Positions 43,791-52,260 of a stretch of 64,000 bases of DNA are shown here, piece after piece. This DNA is from a bacterium (lineage in GTDB: Bacteria > Bdellovibrionota_C > UBA2361 > RFPC01). The translations under genes were made by a program, and so were the position numbers. The stretch spans positions 186,001 to 250,000 of the forward strand of contig JAUIIO010000001.1 in the NCBI GenBank assembly GCA_030431715.1, read 5' to 3'. Under the pieces are notes generated by a model. It had not been told where the DNA came from, made no database searches, and saw nothing but the letters and a program-made list of their open reading frames with translations. The first letter of the stretch is position 1. The number at the start of each line of letters is the position of its first letter.

Positions 43791-44069
43791 GTGAGTGTTC
43801 TAGGACGCAGAAAAAGCTGGGTTCTGCCTTTTCAAAAAGAAGATGGAACCTCAGAGAAGGTAGATTTGAAAGACTATGATCTCATAGAAGACGGCGCATT
43901 CAGAATGTGTTTTCTGCTTGGACAGAAAATGCATCAGTACGAGATCTATATAGGCGATGTTGAAGAGAAATATACATTAATTAGAGGGTATGAAACTCTT
44001 TTCACCGGTGCAAGATTTATTGATGTGATACCAGTAATGGTTGAAGATGCGCGTGAATGCTCCGATTAG
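43791..44069 (+). CDS. Small hypothetical protein
   Basis: A 92-residue open frame starting at GTG 43791 with no recognised domain. The content is protein-like: KSWVLPFQKEDGTSEKVDLKDYDLIEDGAFRM in the first half, split by no unusual codons, and acidic at the C-terminus. It starts about 85 bases from the divergent yhhQ start. A beta-rich fold is plausible. No clear Shine-Dalgarno is seen, so whether it is translated is uncertain. Confidence 0.5.
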   Translation: MSVLGRRKSWVLPFQKEDGTSEKVDLKDYDLIEDGAFRMCFLLGQKMHQYEIYIGDVEEKYTLIRGYETLFTGARFIDVIPVMVEDARECSD

Positions 44070-44109
44070 AATGTAGAACTCGAAGCATTCACTAAAAATC
44101 AGTAAGGTA

Positions 44110-44313
44110 TTATTCAGCTTTAGTTGATTCAGAACTCGGTACGTCAGATGGTGTATCGTTTGAATCGGTATTTCCTTCAAGTCGCTGGCGTACGCTTTCT
44201 ACGGCTTCTTTATCGCTTGTTGATAAAGCCTCAAAAGGATCGTCGACCGCTCCCAGTTCCTCCCATCGTTTCATTTCTCGCTGTTGTCGGTATTGTTGAC
44301 TAGTTGTTGGCAT
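44110..44313 (-). CDS. Small acidic hypothetical protein
   Basis: A 67-residue hydrophilic protein (Ser/Glu/Asp-rich, for example RMEG-poor and ending SSESTKAE) without cysteine or membrane segments. ATG 44313 is chosen because GGAG lies seven bases upstream; a longer frame to 44340 lacks this. It is likely disordered. It converges with the preceding small gene, 40 bases apart. Function unknown. Confidence 0.5.
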   Translation of the reverse strand: MPTTSQQYRQQREMKRWEELGAVDDPFEALSTSDKEAVESVRQRLEGNTDSNDTPSDVPSSESTKAE

Positions 44314-44566
44314 ATTATATCTCCACAAATACTCATGCATGTCCTTATATTGTAGGTGCTAGTGGCTAATTAAGCAAAAATGGGAGCTATGCCTTTAAAT
44401 AAATGAAAATTAAGTTATTTCCAGTGAGTACAGCTAACTTCTCTGGCTCCATATTTCGCTGTATAATCCTCAAAATATTTGCTACTATCCGCCATCATTA
44501 GGGAGCTCCGCCGATACTGAGTACTCGAAGAGCTTCGTTGTAGTAAGTTGTAAAAGTAGTAGTAAA

Positions 44567-46390
44567 ATGTTGTCCAAAGATTCCTCTCCAGATACGTCTC
44601 CCGAACCACATGCAGGTGAAGTCCTTAACGGTAAGAGTGGCCCTTCTGCTTTGACAAATATTGAGAGCCGCTGGGATTATTCAGCGTTAGGAGTCCGTGA
44701 TGTTGAAGCTGACCTTGCTGAAGTAGAGCAGGCTGTTGAAACGCTTTCAAAGAGCAATGGTCGCATCAACGAAGAGCTTTCACCTGAAGATTTTGCAACA
44801 CTCTTTCATGAATACGACCGTGTTCAGGGACTCATGACACGGATCGGATTGCGAGTAGAATTACCTACAGATATCAACACAAAAGATGAAGCGGCGCAGG
44901 CACTGAAATCTCAGGCGCAAAACAAGATAGCTAAACTACAGGAAGCTCTCCTATTTGTTGAGCATGAATTTAAAGATTTAAGCGACGATACGGCAAAGAG
45001 TTTTATCAGCGCTTGTCCTGAACATGCATACTATTTGCAGAGAATTCGCGACTATGCTCCGCACACTCTTTCACAAGAGAGCGAGGCTCTTATACTCTCT
45101 AAAAACCCAAACGGGATAGATTCACTTATTCAACTCCATAATACGATTACATCCAATCTTGTATTTAAGCCGACTGATAAGGACCTCAATGAATCTGAGC
45201 TTAGGAAGCTCTGCCACTCCACAAGTAGGGAAACTCGTGCGCAGGCTTACAAGTCACTATATGAAGTATATGGAACAAGACGTCAGGAGCTTGCGCTCAT
45301 ATACTCAGCTCGCGTTAACGATTGGCGTTCTGAAATGGTGGAGCGTCGTAAATATAAGCAGCCTGTATCAGCGCGAAATATGGAGAACGATCTTCCAGAC
45401 GAGTCAATCGAAGCGCTTCTTTTGACCTGCCGCGCTAATCACGATCTCTTTCACCGTTATTTTAGGTTTAAGGGAGAGCGCCTCGGATTGGGCACGTTCT
45501 CTCGTCACGACCTCTACGCTCCTGTGAGCACAGGAGATGTTAATATCTCTTATGAACATGGAGCGCAGCTTGTGCAGGAGGCCTACGATGCGTTTTCGCC
45601 AGAATTTGGTAGTATCGTTTCCGGGCTAAGACAACGTGGGCACATTGATTCTCAGCCACGAACAGGGAAGGTATCGGGTGCTTACTGTGCTGGTGCCGGT
45701 ATTACATCTGATCCGTATGTGTTTGAGAATTATACAGGCTCAATATCAGATGTCTTTACAACAGCGCATGAATTTGGACACGCTATTCATGACGTACTAG
45801 CGAAGGTACAAACCGAGCTTACGTGGCATCCTCCACTTCCTGTTGCCGAGACGGCTTCTACCTTTGGTGAACTCTTATTAAGTCAACATATGCTCTCAGC
45901 GCATCCTGAATTAGAGGAAACGTTGCTGTTTCGTGAGATTGATAACTTCTATGCTGCAGTTATCAGGCAAGCTACATTCGCAGAGTTTGAAGTAACGGCA
46001 CACGACATGATTCATGATGGCGCTAGCACCAGTGATCTCGATGCTGCCTATTACTCTGGACTGAAAGATCAATTTGGACCTGATGTGGATTTACCCGACT
46101 ATTTTGCCACTGAATGGCTTACTGTTCCACACTTTGTACACTATCCATTTTATGTATATGCGTATTCATTTGGTCAGCTCTTCTCTACGGCTCTCTACCA
46201 GCGTTATATGGATGAGGGAGACGAATTTGTGCCGCAGATGAGAGAGCTTTTGAGCCTTGGGGGAAGTATGAGTCCTGCAGAGCTTTGCCAGAGCGCTGGT
46301 TTTGATATTAATAACACTGCGCACTGGCAACAGGGATTTGAATTCTTAAAGAGCAAAATTGAGAGGCTCGAGGAGATCTCAGCAAAGTAG
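44567..46390 (+). CDS. pepF: M3 family oligoendopeptidase
   Basis: A 607-residue zinc metallopeptidase of family M3 (PepF-like), cutting short peptides in the cytoplasm. The zinc site is HEFGH at residues 401-405 (TAHEFGHAIHD). The third ligand Glu is expected in the VAETASTFGELL segment about 25 residues later. The upstream N-terminal lobe has the usual helical F-domain (LHNTITSNLVFKPTD, STSRETRAQAYKSLYEVYG). The C-terminus includes HFVHYPFYVYAYSFGQL, typical of PepF. The gene is preceded by about 225 bases without another gene and no strong Shine-Dalgarno. Confidence 0.93.
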   Translation: MLSKDSSPDTSPEPHAGEVLNGKSGPSALTNIESRWDYSALGVRDVEADLAEVEQAVETLSKSNGRINEELSPEDFATLFHEYDRVQGLMTRIGLRVELPTDINTKDEAAQALKSQAQNKIAKLQEALLFVEHEFKDLSDDTAKSFISACPEHAYYLQRIRDYAPHTLSQESEALILSKNPNGIDSLIQLHNTITSNLVFKPTDKDLNESELRKLCHSTSRETRAQAYKSLYEVYGTRRQELALIYSARVNDWRSEMVERRKYKQPVSARNMENDLPDESIEALLLTCRANHDLFHRYFRFKGERLGLGTFSRHDLYAPVSTGDVNISYEHGAQLVQEAYDAFSPEFGSIVSGLRQRGHIDSQPRTGKVSGAYCAGAGITSDPYVFENYTGSISDVFTTAHEFGHAIHDVLAKVQTELTWHPPLPVAETASTFGELLLSQHMLSAHPELEETLLFREIDNFYAAVIRQATFAEFEVTAHDMIHDGASTSDLDAAYYSGLKDQFGPDVDLPDYFATEWLTVPHFVHYPFYVYAYSFGQLFSTALYQRYMDEGDEFVPQMRELLSLGGSMSPAELCQSAGFDINNTAHWQQGFEFLKSKIERLEEISAK

Positions 46391-46496
46391 TATCTCAACT
46401 GCATTTGTATAGAAAATTCGCTCTAAGATCCTGAGTAGGCATAGCGCGAGCGTTTTTAATATTTTGTACGAATAGAATAGGACCCTATTAGGGGAC

Positions 46497-46919
46497 TTAA
46501 AAATTAAATCCCGAAAGGCAGAGAGAGCCGTCGTCTTCAGTCTGGATCCAGTATCTGTGGGACTCTTTTTCACCGCTTTTCGGATCTCGAAGCTTTACGT
46601 CGGCTTGCATGCCGATACCTCTGCTCATAGCTCCTTGTTTTGCAGAGGTAATCACAGTGAAATTTTTGTCTTCTCTTCCCAGCTCCCATGCTTCTTTCAT
46701 ACTTCTGTTTGATGACGGCATCTTGCTAAGAACCCGCTTTTTTGAAGAGCAAAGAAAGGTAAGGTAGCTCTGGTCATAGTCCCAGTTGGTGTCCAGTGCT
46801 TTCTGCGTGATGATTTTAGCATAGGCTTCATAAGCACTTTCTGCGGAGAGTCTATCGGTAGGCACAAGCGCAAAAATGAGGAGGATGCAGCTAAAGCTCT
46901 GGGTTCTCATACTTGGCAT
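46497..46919 (-). CDS. Secreted hypothetical protein
   Basis: A 140-residue protein with a signal peptide (QSFSCILLIFALVPTDRLSA, cleavage near residue 26), then helical AYEAYAKIITQKALDT and a beta-rich C-terminus ending YWIQTEDDGSLCLSGFNF. Two cysteines remain in the mature part (FLCSSKK and SLCLSG) and could form a disulphide. GGGAG lies upstream of ATG 46919. No recognised domain; probably periplasmic. Confidence 0.7.
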   Translation of the reverse strand: MPSMRTQSFSCILLIFALVPTDRLSAESAYEAYAKIITQKALDTNWDYDQSYLTFLCSSKKRVLSKMPSSNRSMKEAWELGREDKNFTVITSAKQGAMSRGIGMQADVKLRDPKSGEKESHRYWIQTEDDGSLCLSGFNF

Positions 46920-47213
46920 GCTTTATTCTCCCTATATTTAAGGCTTTCTGGTCGGGATAGAGTTATCCACAGCGTATTCTAGATCTACAGATTCTCAGAT
47001 TGCAATAGTAAATTTGTGATAAATCATGAGAGGCGGAGGAGAGAATATGCTGGTTTTAAGGGTAAAAAAGTGACCTTAAATGCTTGTGATGGGGTGGTCG
47101 TCTGGAGTCTAAAGTGCTAGGTATATAAATTGAAAACTCTATTTGCTCTACGTTTAAAGAGTGATAACGTACGGCTGATTGTATTAACCATACCTATTGC
47201 AGGAGAATGATAA

Positions 47214-47546
47214 ATGGCTAAGAAGAAAACTGGTGTAAAAAAGGCGATGACAAAATCGCAAATTCTTTCAGAGATCGCTGAAGAGACTGAGCTTACAAAA
47301 AAAGAAGTAGCCTCTGTCTTTGATTCACTTGAAGGAGTTATTGAGAGACACCTTAAGAAGGGATCTATTGGTTCATGTACTGTTCCTGGTCTTATGAAGA
47401 TTAAGACAGTTAAGAAGCCTGCTCGTAAGGCCCAAAAGAATGTTCCAAATCCATTCCGACCAGGTGAGATGATGGACATCGCTGCTAAGCCTGCCAGCAC
47501 AAAAGTAAAAGTCCTTCCGCTTAAAAAGCTTAAGGATATGGTATAA
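47214..47546 (+). CDS. HU-family DNA-binding protein
   Basis: A 110-residue HU/IHF-like protein. The N-terminal helices read MTKSQILSEIAEETELTKKEV and VFDSLEGVIERHLKKG. The beta-arm region GLMKIKTVKKPARKAQKNVPN plus PFRPGEMMDIAAKPA replaces the usual GFGxF and RNPxTG segments. It is therefore an atypical HU-like protein of the kind often found in Chlamydia and deltaproteobacteria. The N-terminus MAKKKTGVKKA is very basic. AGGAG sits upstream of ATG 47214. A terminator follows, so it is monocistronic. It likely compacts DNA. Confidence 0.9.
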   Translation: MAKKKTGVKKAMTKSQILSEIAEETELTKKEVASVFDSLEGVIERHLKKGSIGSCTVPGLMKIKTVKKPARKAQKNVPNPFRPGEMMDIAAKPASTKVKVLPLKKLKDMV

Positions 47547-47576
47547 GACTCGCACTGAGTTTTAGACCTTACTAAA

Positions 47577-47617
47577 GGCTGGAAGTCGTAAATCTCTTAC
47601 CTTTTACGCTTCCAGCC
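47577..47617 (+). terminator. Stem-loop after the HU-like gene
   Basis: GGCTGGAAG (47577-47585) pairs perfectly with CTTCCAGCC (47609-47617), and inner CGTAAA/TTTACG bases extend the stem. A pyrimidine-rich stretch (AGACTTCTCTTT) follows. Confidence 0.7.
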
Positions 47618-47735
47618 AGACTTCTCTTTAAAGTTTGTTGCTCTACCTATCTTCAAGCAACACATCATTTCTGCATTTAATCTTTTTGTAAGGTGATCTT
47701 TAATCGCGTTGTATCGTTACAAAGCCCGCTGAAGA

Positions 47736-48470
47736 TTAATCTTTCTCTTTTAATCTCTGTGAGATTGCTTCTATCAGCTCGTCCACGACTTCTGGTCTCT
47801 CAGCAAAACTCTTTAAGAGACTTTGTGAAGTAAGTGTTGCCGCAAAATCCTGCTTTTGCTCGTCAGGTAACCACTCAATTTCTATTTCTGATAATGTTGG
47901 ATAATACTTTTCTAGCCAAGATCGTAAGCCATGCTCAACAAACGCTGGAGTAAGGGTGGTTGTTGGGACGGTAACCCACTGTGTTGTTACCGGTGTTGAG
48001 GCGAGTTCTTCAAGCATCGCCAGCCTGTCATCGTAGCCATTGACTTCTGGTGTTTGTCTGAGTTTTTCAATTTGTTCATGCCAGCGGTCATCAGTAACTA
48101 TTTCACAGATTCTATGGATGATGCTCTCTTGGTCGGTAATAAAGGCGGTAAGGTGATGAGAGGGATCTGAGGGAAACATGTCTGAAAAAGCAGCACACTG
48201 AAGTGTATTGGTATCAGTTTTCTCAATTTTCTCAAGAGTCTTGAGCAGAGATGCGAAGCGTATAGACTCACGTTTTTGGGCATCTTGAATCAGTGTTGCG
48301 GCAGGTTGATCGTGATAGGCGGCTAACTTTTCTAACTGTTGCCTTGTTGCTTCTGAGAACTTCATGCTGAAAGTCCCATTATCCTGTGCTGCGCGGATTT
48401 CGGACTCTGCCTCAATTTTATCAAGGCTTGCTCGTACTCTGAGGTCTCTTCTCTGATCTGGGCTTAACAT
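47736..48470 (-). CDS. Hypothetical cytoplasmic protein
   Basis: A 244-residue soluble protein with no signal peptide, membrane helix or recognised motif. It is mostly helical and acidic. RRDLRVRASLDKIEAESEIRA is near the N-terminus, and three to four helix pairs follow (for example SEATRQQLEKLAAYHDQ, EIVTDDRWHEQIEKLR). ATG 48470 is preferred over TTG 48506, twelve codons upstream; neither has a Shine-Dalgarno. It faces away from the histidine kinase gene. I cannot assign a function. Confidence 0.65.
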   Translation of the reverse strand: MLSPDQRRDLRVRASLDKIEAESEIRAAQDNGTFSMKFSEATRQQLEKLAAYHDQPAATLIQDAQKRESIRFASLLKTLEKIEKTDTNTLQCAAFSDMFPSDPSHHLTAFITDQESIIHRICEIVTDDRWHEQIEKLRQTPEVNGYDDRLAMLEELASTPVTTQWVTVPTTTLTPAFVEHGLRSWLEKYYPTLSEIEIEWLPDEQKQDFAATLTSQSLLKSFAERPEVVDELIEAISQRLKEKD

Positions 48471-48684
48471 AAGGGGCAGCGTAAAAGGATTTGTGGGGCT
48501 AGTCAATTTTGGGGTTTTAGGAAATTGGGAATGAGGTCACTTTTTAAATAAAGAGTAAAACTAGCGACTTATGCGTTTCGCTTCATGCTAGGCTATTCAT
48601 CACAGGATATAGGTCCAATCGGAAAACTTAACCTTCCCGCGAGCATCTCATATTGAGGGGAAATACCTTTAAATTCAGAATTAA

Positions 48685-51600
48685 ATGAAGCGAATCTTGC
48701 TATTAGATCATGACTCAGATGTCTCTCGACTAAGACGTACGTATATTACAGCGCTTATACTTATCTCATTATGTATCGTGGGGTGTTTTATCGCTACTCT
48801 ACGTGAGACTGCAGATGAGACTTCAATGGATAACGCTATAAATCTTAGCGGTCGCCAGCGTATGTTATCACAGCGTCTACTGGTGCTTGCTACAAAGATC
48901 CAAAGAGAAAAAGAAGGAAGCAAGCGTGAGCAGTTATCTCGAGAGCTTCAAGAAGAAATTCAAACCTTCACCGCTGTTCATAACGCTCTCCGGACAGGAA
49001 GCGAGGAACTCGGTTTAAGGCCAATTGTATCTCTAGCCGGAATTTCTTTATATGCTCAGGCTGATGGATTCCAATCTCAGCTCGTAAAGAATCTGAATCA
49101 GTTTCTCATTATCAGTGATCAGGAGCTCCGGTCGGAATCATTTGATCGTGCTATGGAGCTTTCACAAGATTTTTTATCTGTCATGGATAAGCTTGTGTAT
49201 CATCTTACGGAACTCGCAAGTAGCCACTCGGCTCGTTATCATTTTACTCAGGATCTGCTTTTTCTTTTGGAGTTTGTGCTTGTTTTTCTCTGTGCTGTTT
49301 TCTTATTTGAGCCGATGGTCAGGCGTCTTGCCCGCTTTCGTCAGAAGCTTAAAGAAACGGTCTCGCAGCTTGATGTTAGTGAAGAGCGTTTTAAAAACGC
49401 CGCAGAGGGAGCAAACGATGGACTGTGGGATTGGGATGTTCTCACAGGCGAAGTCTTCTATTCTGAAAGAATGATAGAACTGCTGGGATATTCATCAGAT
49501 CAATTTTCACAGACTTATGAAAGCTGGGCAGAAATCCTTCATCCTGACGACTATGAGCCTACGATACAAGCGCTTAATGAACACTTAGAAAATGATGTCA
49601 CCTATGATGTTGAATATCGGTGTAAATCGTTTTCAGGAGATTACAGATGGTTTCGAGCAAAAGGAAATGCAATTCGGGATACGGAAGGGAAGGCGGTCCG
49701 TATGGTCGGGGCGCTTATTGATATTACCGCGGCCAAAGCTGAAAAATTAGCACTTGAGACTACAACCAAAAGACTAGAGATGGCTCTAGAGGCGACAAAC
49801 ACCGGGCTCTGGGATTGGAATCTGGTAACTGATGAAACGTACTTTAATGAATCTTGGTATACCATGCTAGGCTATGAGCCAAATGAACTCCCTATGAATC
49901 TCGATTCTTGGAAAAAGCTATGCCACCCAGAGGATCATCTCCGAGCTTTGGACGCCATTTCAGAATATATGAGAGGAAAAACTTCCATCTATAGGTGTGA
50001 TCAGCGACTAAAGAGAAAAGATGGAAGCTGGATGTGGATCGATGATGTCGGAAAGATTATTGAGCATGATGACGACGGTAACCCTGTGCGGATGATTGGT
50101 GTTCATATCGATATCGAAAAGCTTAAAGAACGAGAAACCCTTTTACAGTTAGAGAGAGAGCGGGTTCAACTTTTTATAGAAAATATTCCCGCTGCTGTTG
50201 CCGTTTTTGATACACAACTCCGCTACGTTATGGTAAGTGATTATTGGCGTGAGGCCTACGGACTTGAGGAGACTGACCTTCGTGGTAAATCTCATTATGA
50301 GATATTTCCAGAAATCCCTGTTCGCTGGAAAGAGCTCCATCAGCGCTGTTTGCGCGGAGAGGTGCTCTCATGTGATGAGGATCCGTTTGAGCGTTCAGAT
50401 GGACGTATTGATTGGCTTAAGTGGGGACTTCATCCGTGGTATATGCCCGATGGTAGCGTCGGTGGTATTATCATGTTTACTGAAGTAATAAATGAGAAGA
50501 AAGAAAAGGATAGGGAGCTCATTTCTGCTAGAAACGAGGCCTTGAAGGCCAGTCAGGCAAAGAGTGAGTTCCTTGCAAATATGAGTCATGAGATTCGTAC
50601 ACCTATGAATGGAGTACTCGGGATGACCGGACTTCTGTTGGATTCGAATTTGAGTGATGAACAACGAGATCTGGCTTCTACGGCTCATCGATCTGCTGAA
50701 ACTTTGCTCGAAATTATAAATGATATACTCGACTTCTCTAAGATCGAAGCAGGTAAGATTGAACTTTTTCCTTTTGATTTTAATCTTGAAGACTTTTTTA
50801 TCGATCTTGAAGCCCTTCATCGAATTCGGCTTGATCAGAAAAACCTCTCTTTCGTATGGAAAATAGCAGATGATATTCCAATTCATCTCTTTGGTGACGC
50901 CAATAGACTTCGCCAGATTCTGATCAACCTCGTTGGAAATGCGTTAAAATTCACTCCAGATAACGGAGCTATAGTACTACAGGTTGATAAAGTTGAGGAG
51001 CAAGGCTCAAGCACAAAGCTTCGTTTCACGGTATCAGATACTGGAATTGGTATACCTGAGAATAAACAAGAAAAGATATTTCATGCCTTTGAACAAGTTG
51101 ATGCAAGTAATACCCGCGAATATGCTGGTACGGGCTTAGGGTTAGCGATATCAGCTCGTCTTGTAGACCTTATGGGTGGAGAAATTGGGCTAGAGAGCAA
51201 GAAGGGGATTGGTACATCTTTTCACTTTACAGCAAGATTTGATATCTCTGAGGAAAAAAATATTCAGGCAAAAAGAACGAGTGTTAAGAAAAACGAAGAG
51301 GAATTCACCTATCAAGTCAGTGGAGAGCTTCAAGTACTGATTGCGGAAGATAATGCCGTGAATCAAAAGCTCATCAGACGCTTACTAGAAAAAGAAGGTT
51401 TTAAGGTTTTCCTTGCAGAAAATGGCAAAGAAGCAGTTGAGCTCTTTCAGAAAGATAGCTTTGATATTGTACTGATGGATATTCAGATGCCAGTTATGGG
51501 CGGGGATGAAGCTACTCGCCTAATTCGAGATACTGAAGAAGGGAAAAAGGTACCCATAGTAGCTCTCACCGCACATGCTATGAGCGGAGATCAAGAGCAT

Positions 51601-51723
51601 TATCTCTCAGCAGGTATGGATGGTTATGTTTCAAAACCAATTAATAAGCAAGAGCTCTTTCAAACTATAGGAACTCTCCTCGCAGACAAACACAAGTCGG
51701 AAAAAGAAGAGTCTGGAAAGTAG
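48685..51723 (+). CDS. Hybrid sensor histidine kinase with PilJ-type sensor and PAS domains
   Basis: A 1012-residue inner-membrane hybrid kinase. Membrane helix 1 is at about residues 17-37. A periplasmic sensor of the PilJ/NarX-like type follows with the signature MDNAINLSGRQRMLSQR, and then helix 2 at about 190-212. Three PAS domains follow (about 229-350, 360-480 and 490-610), with FYSERMIELLGYSSDQF and TYFNESWYTMLGYEPNEL. HisKA has the phosphoacceptor His635 in MSHEIRTPMNG. HATPase_c has DANRLRQILINLVGNALKF, SDTGIGIP and GTGLGLAIS. The receiver has Asp932 in VLMDIQMPVMGG, and no HPt domain follows. No cognate regulator gene is adjacent. Confidence 0.93.
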   Translation: MKRILLLDHDSDVSRLRRTYITALILISLCIVGCFIATLRETADETSMDNAINLSGRQRMLSQRLLVLATKIQREKEGSKREQLSRELQEEIQTFTAVHNALRTGSEELGLRPIVSLAGISLYAQADGFQSQLVKNLNQFLIISDQELRSESFDRAMELSQDFLSVMDKLVYHLTELASSHSARYHFTQDLLFLLEFVLVFLCAVFLFEPMVRRLARFRQKLKETVSQLDVSEERFKNAAEGANDGLWDWDVLTGEVFYSERMIELLGYSSDQFSQTYESWAEILHPDDYEPTIQALNEHLENDVTYDVEYRCKSFSGDYRWFRAKGNAIRDTEGKAVRMVGALIDITAAKAEKLALETTTKRLEMALEATNTGLWDWNLVTDETYFNESWYTMLGYEPNELPMNLDSWKKLCHPEDHLRALDAISEYMRGKTSIYRCDQRLKRKDGSWMWIDDVGKIIEHDDDGNPVRMIGVHIDIEKLKERETLLQLERERVQLFIENIPAAVAVFDTQLRYVMVSDYWREAYGLEETDLRGKSHYEIFPEIPVRWKELHQRCLRGEVLSCDEDPFERSDGRIDWLKWGLHPWYMPDGSVGGIIMFTEVINEKKEKDRELISARNEALKASQAKSEFLANMSHEIRTPMNGVLGMTGLLLDSNLSDEQRDLASTAHRSAETLLEIINDILDFSKIEAGKIELFPFDFNLEDFFIDLEALHRIRLDQKNLSFVWKIADDIPIHLFGDANRLRQILINLVGNALKFTPDNGAIVLQVDKVEEQGSSTKLRFTVSDTGIGIPENKQEKIFHAFEQVDASNTREYAGTGLGLAISARLVDLMGGEIGLESKKGIGTSFHFTARFDISEEKNIQAKRTSVKKNEEEFTYQVSGELQVLIAEDNAVNQKLIRRLLEKEGFKVFLAENGKEAVELFQKDSFDIVLMDIQMPVMGGDEATRLIRDTEEGKKVPIVALTAHAMSGDQEHYLSAGMDGYVSKPINKQELFQTIGTLLADKHKSEKEESGK

Positions 51724-51730
51724 TAGGGAG

Positions 51731-52114
51731 TTAATCTGCCTGTCGAGGTTCTAAGTTTGAGAATCTATATTCAGTGAGCACGCGCGTATCTATCCCGATT
51801 TTACATCCTCTAAAAGAAAGTATCATGGGATTTCCATTCTGTAGTACCTGAAAACGTGTTCCTTCAACGAGTCCCAGAGCGATGAGTCTGCGCAGAGATG
51901 GATCCTTAGTAGATTCTGGAGCTGTTACGACTCTGTAATGTTTTCCGGCTTGAAAATTCTGAGGTGAGACTTCATTAAGCTCAGAGCTAAAATCAAGTGA
52001 TTCAAAAGCATCTTTTTCTGAGCAGGCAGTACAACTCGTAGGACTTGGTTCAGGCAATGCTGAATCTTTTGTGGATAGAGAAAATCGCGGTGCTTGTGGA
52101 GAGTGCATCTTCAT
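51731..52114 (-). CDS. FeoA-domain protein
   Basis: A protein of about 127 residues whose C-terminal 80 residues resemble the SH3-like FeoA domain: GKHYRVVTAPESTKDPSLRRL, ALGLVEGTRFQVLQNGN and IGIDTRVLTEYRFS (usual form LxxLGLxxGxxIxV). The N-terminal 45 residues are Ser/Pro-rich with a Cys pair (TSCTACSE). No feoB is nearby. Stand-alone FeoA proteins may act with a remote FeoB or as regulators. The start is uncertain: the frame is open to 52225, and ATG 52114 or ATG 52108 is more plausible. It converges with the histidine kinase gene, seven bases apart. Confidence 0.65.
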   Translation of the reverse strand: MKMHSPQAPRFSLSTKDSALPEPSPTSCTACSEKDAFESLDFSSELNEVSPQNFQAGKHYRVVTAPESTKDPSLRRLIALGLVEGTRFQVLQNGNPMILSFRGCKIGIDTRVLTEYRFSNLEPRQAD

Positions 52115-52186
52115 GTGCAATCTTTTAAAACGATTAACATATTTAAGCAATATACGTGAGATATATCTGATTCTGGTAGAATAGAC

Positions 52187-52221
52187 ATAAAAAATGGGAA
52201 GCTCCTCCGAAGCTTCCCATT
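52187..52221 (-). terminator. Rho-independent terminator of the ABC exporter gene
   Basis: Read on the minus strand, AATGGGAAGCT pairs with AGCTTCCCATT around a 7-base loop (TCGGAGG), and a T-run (TTTTTTATG) follows. It lies 40 bases past the stop of the ABC gene and before the FeoA-domain gene. Confidence 0.85.
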
Positions 52222-52260
52222 GCAAAATATCATTAAACCTTTTTGTCAGAAACCAGCAAC

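Noticed and set aside
44415..44498. 27-codon peptide on the minus strand near pepF
   Set aside because: A GGAG is present upstream, but the frame is too short and unsupported to call.
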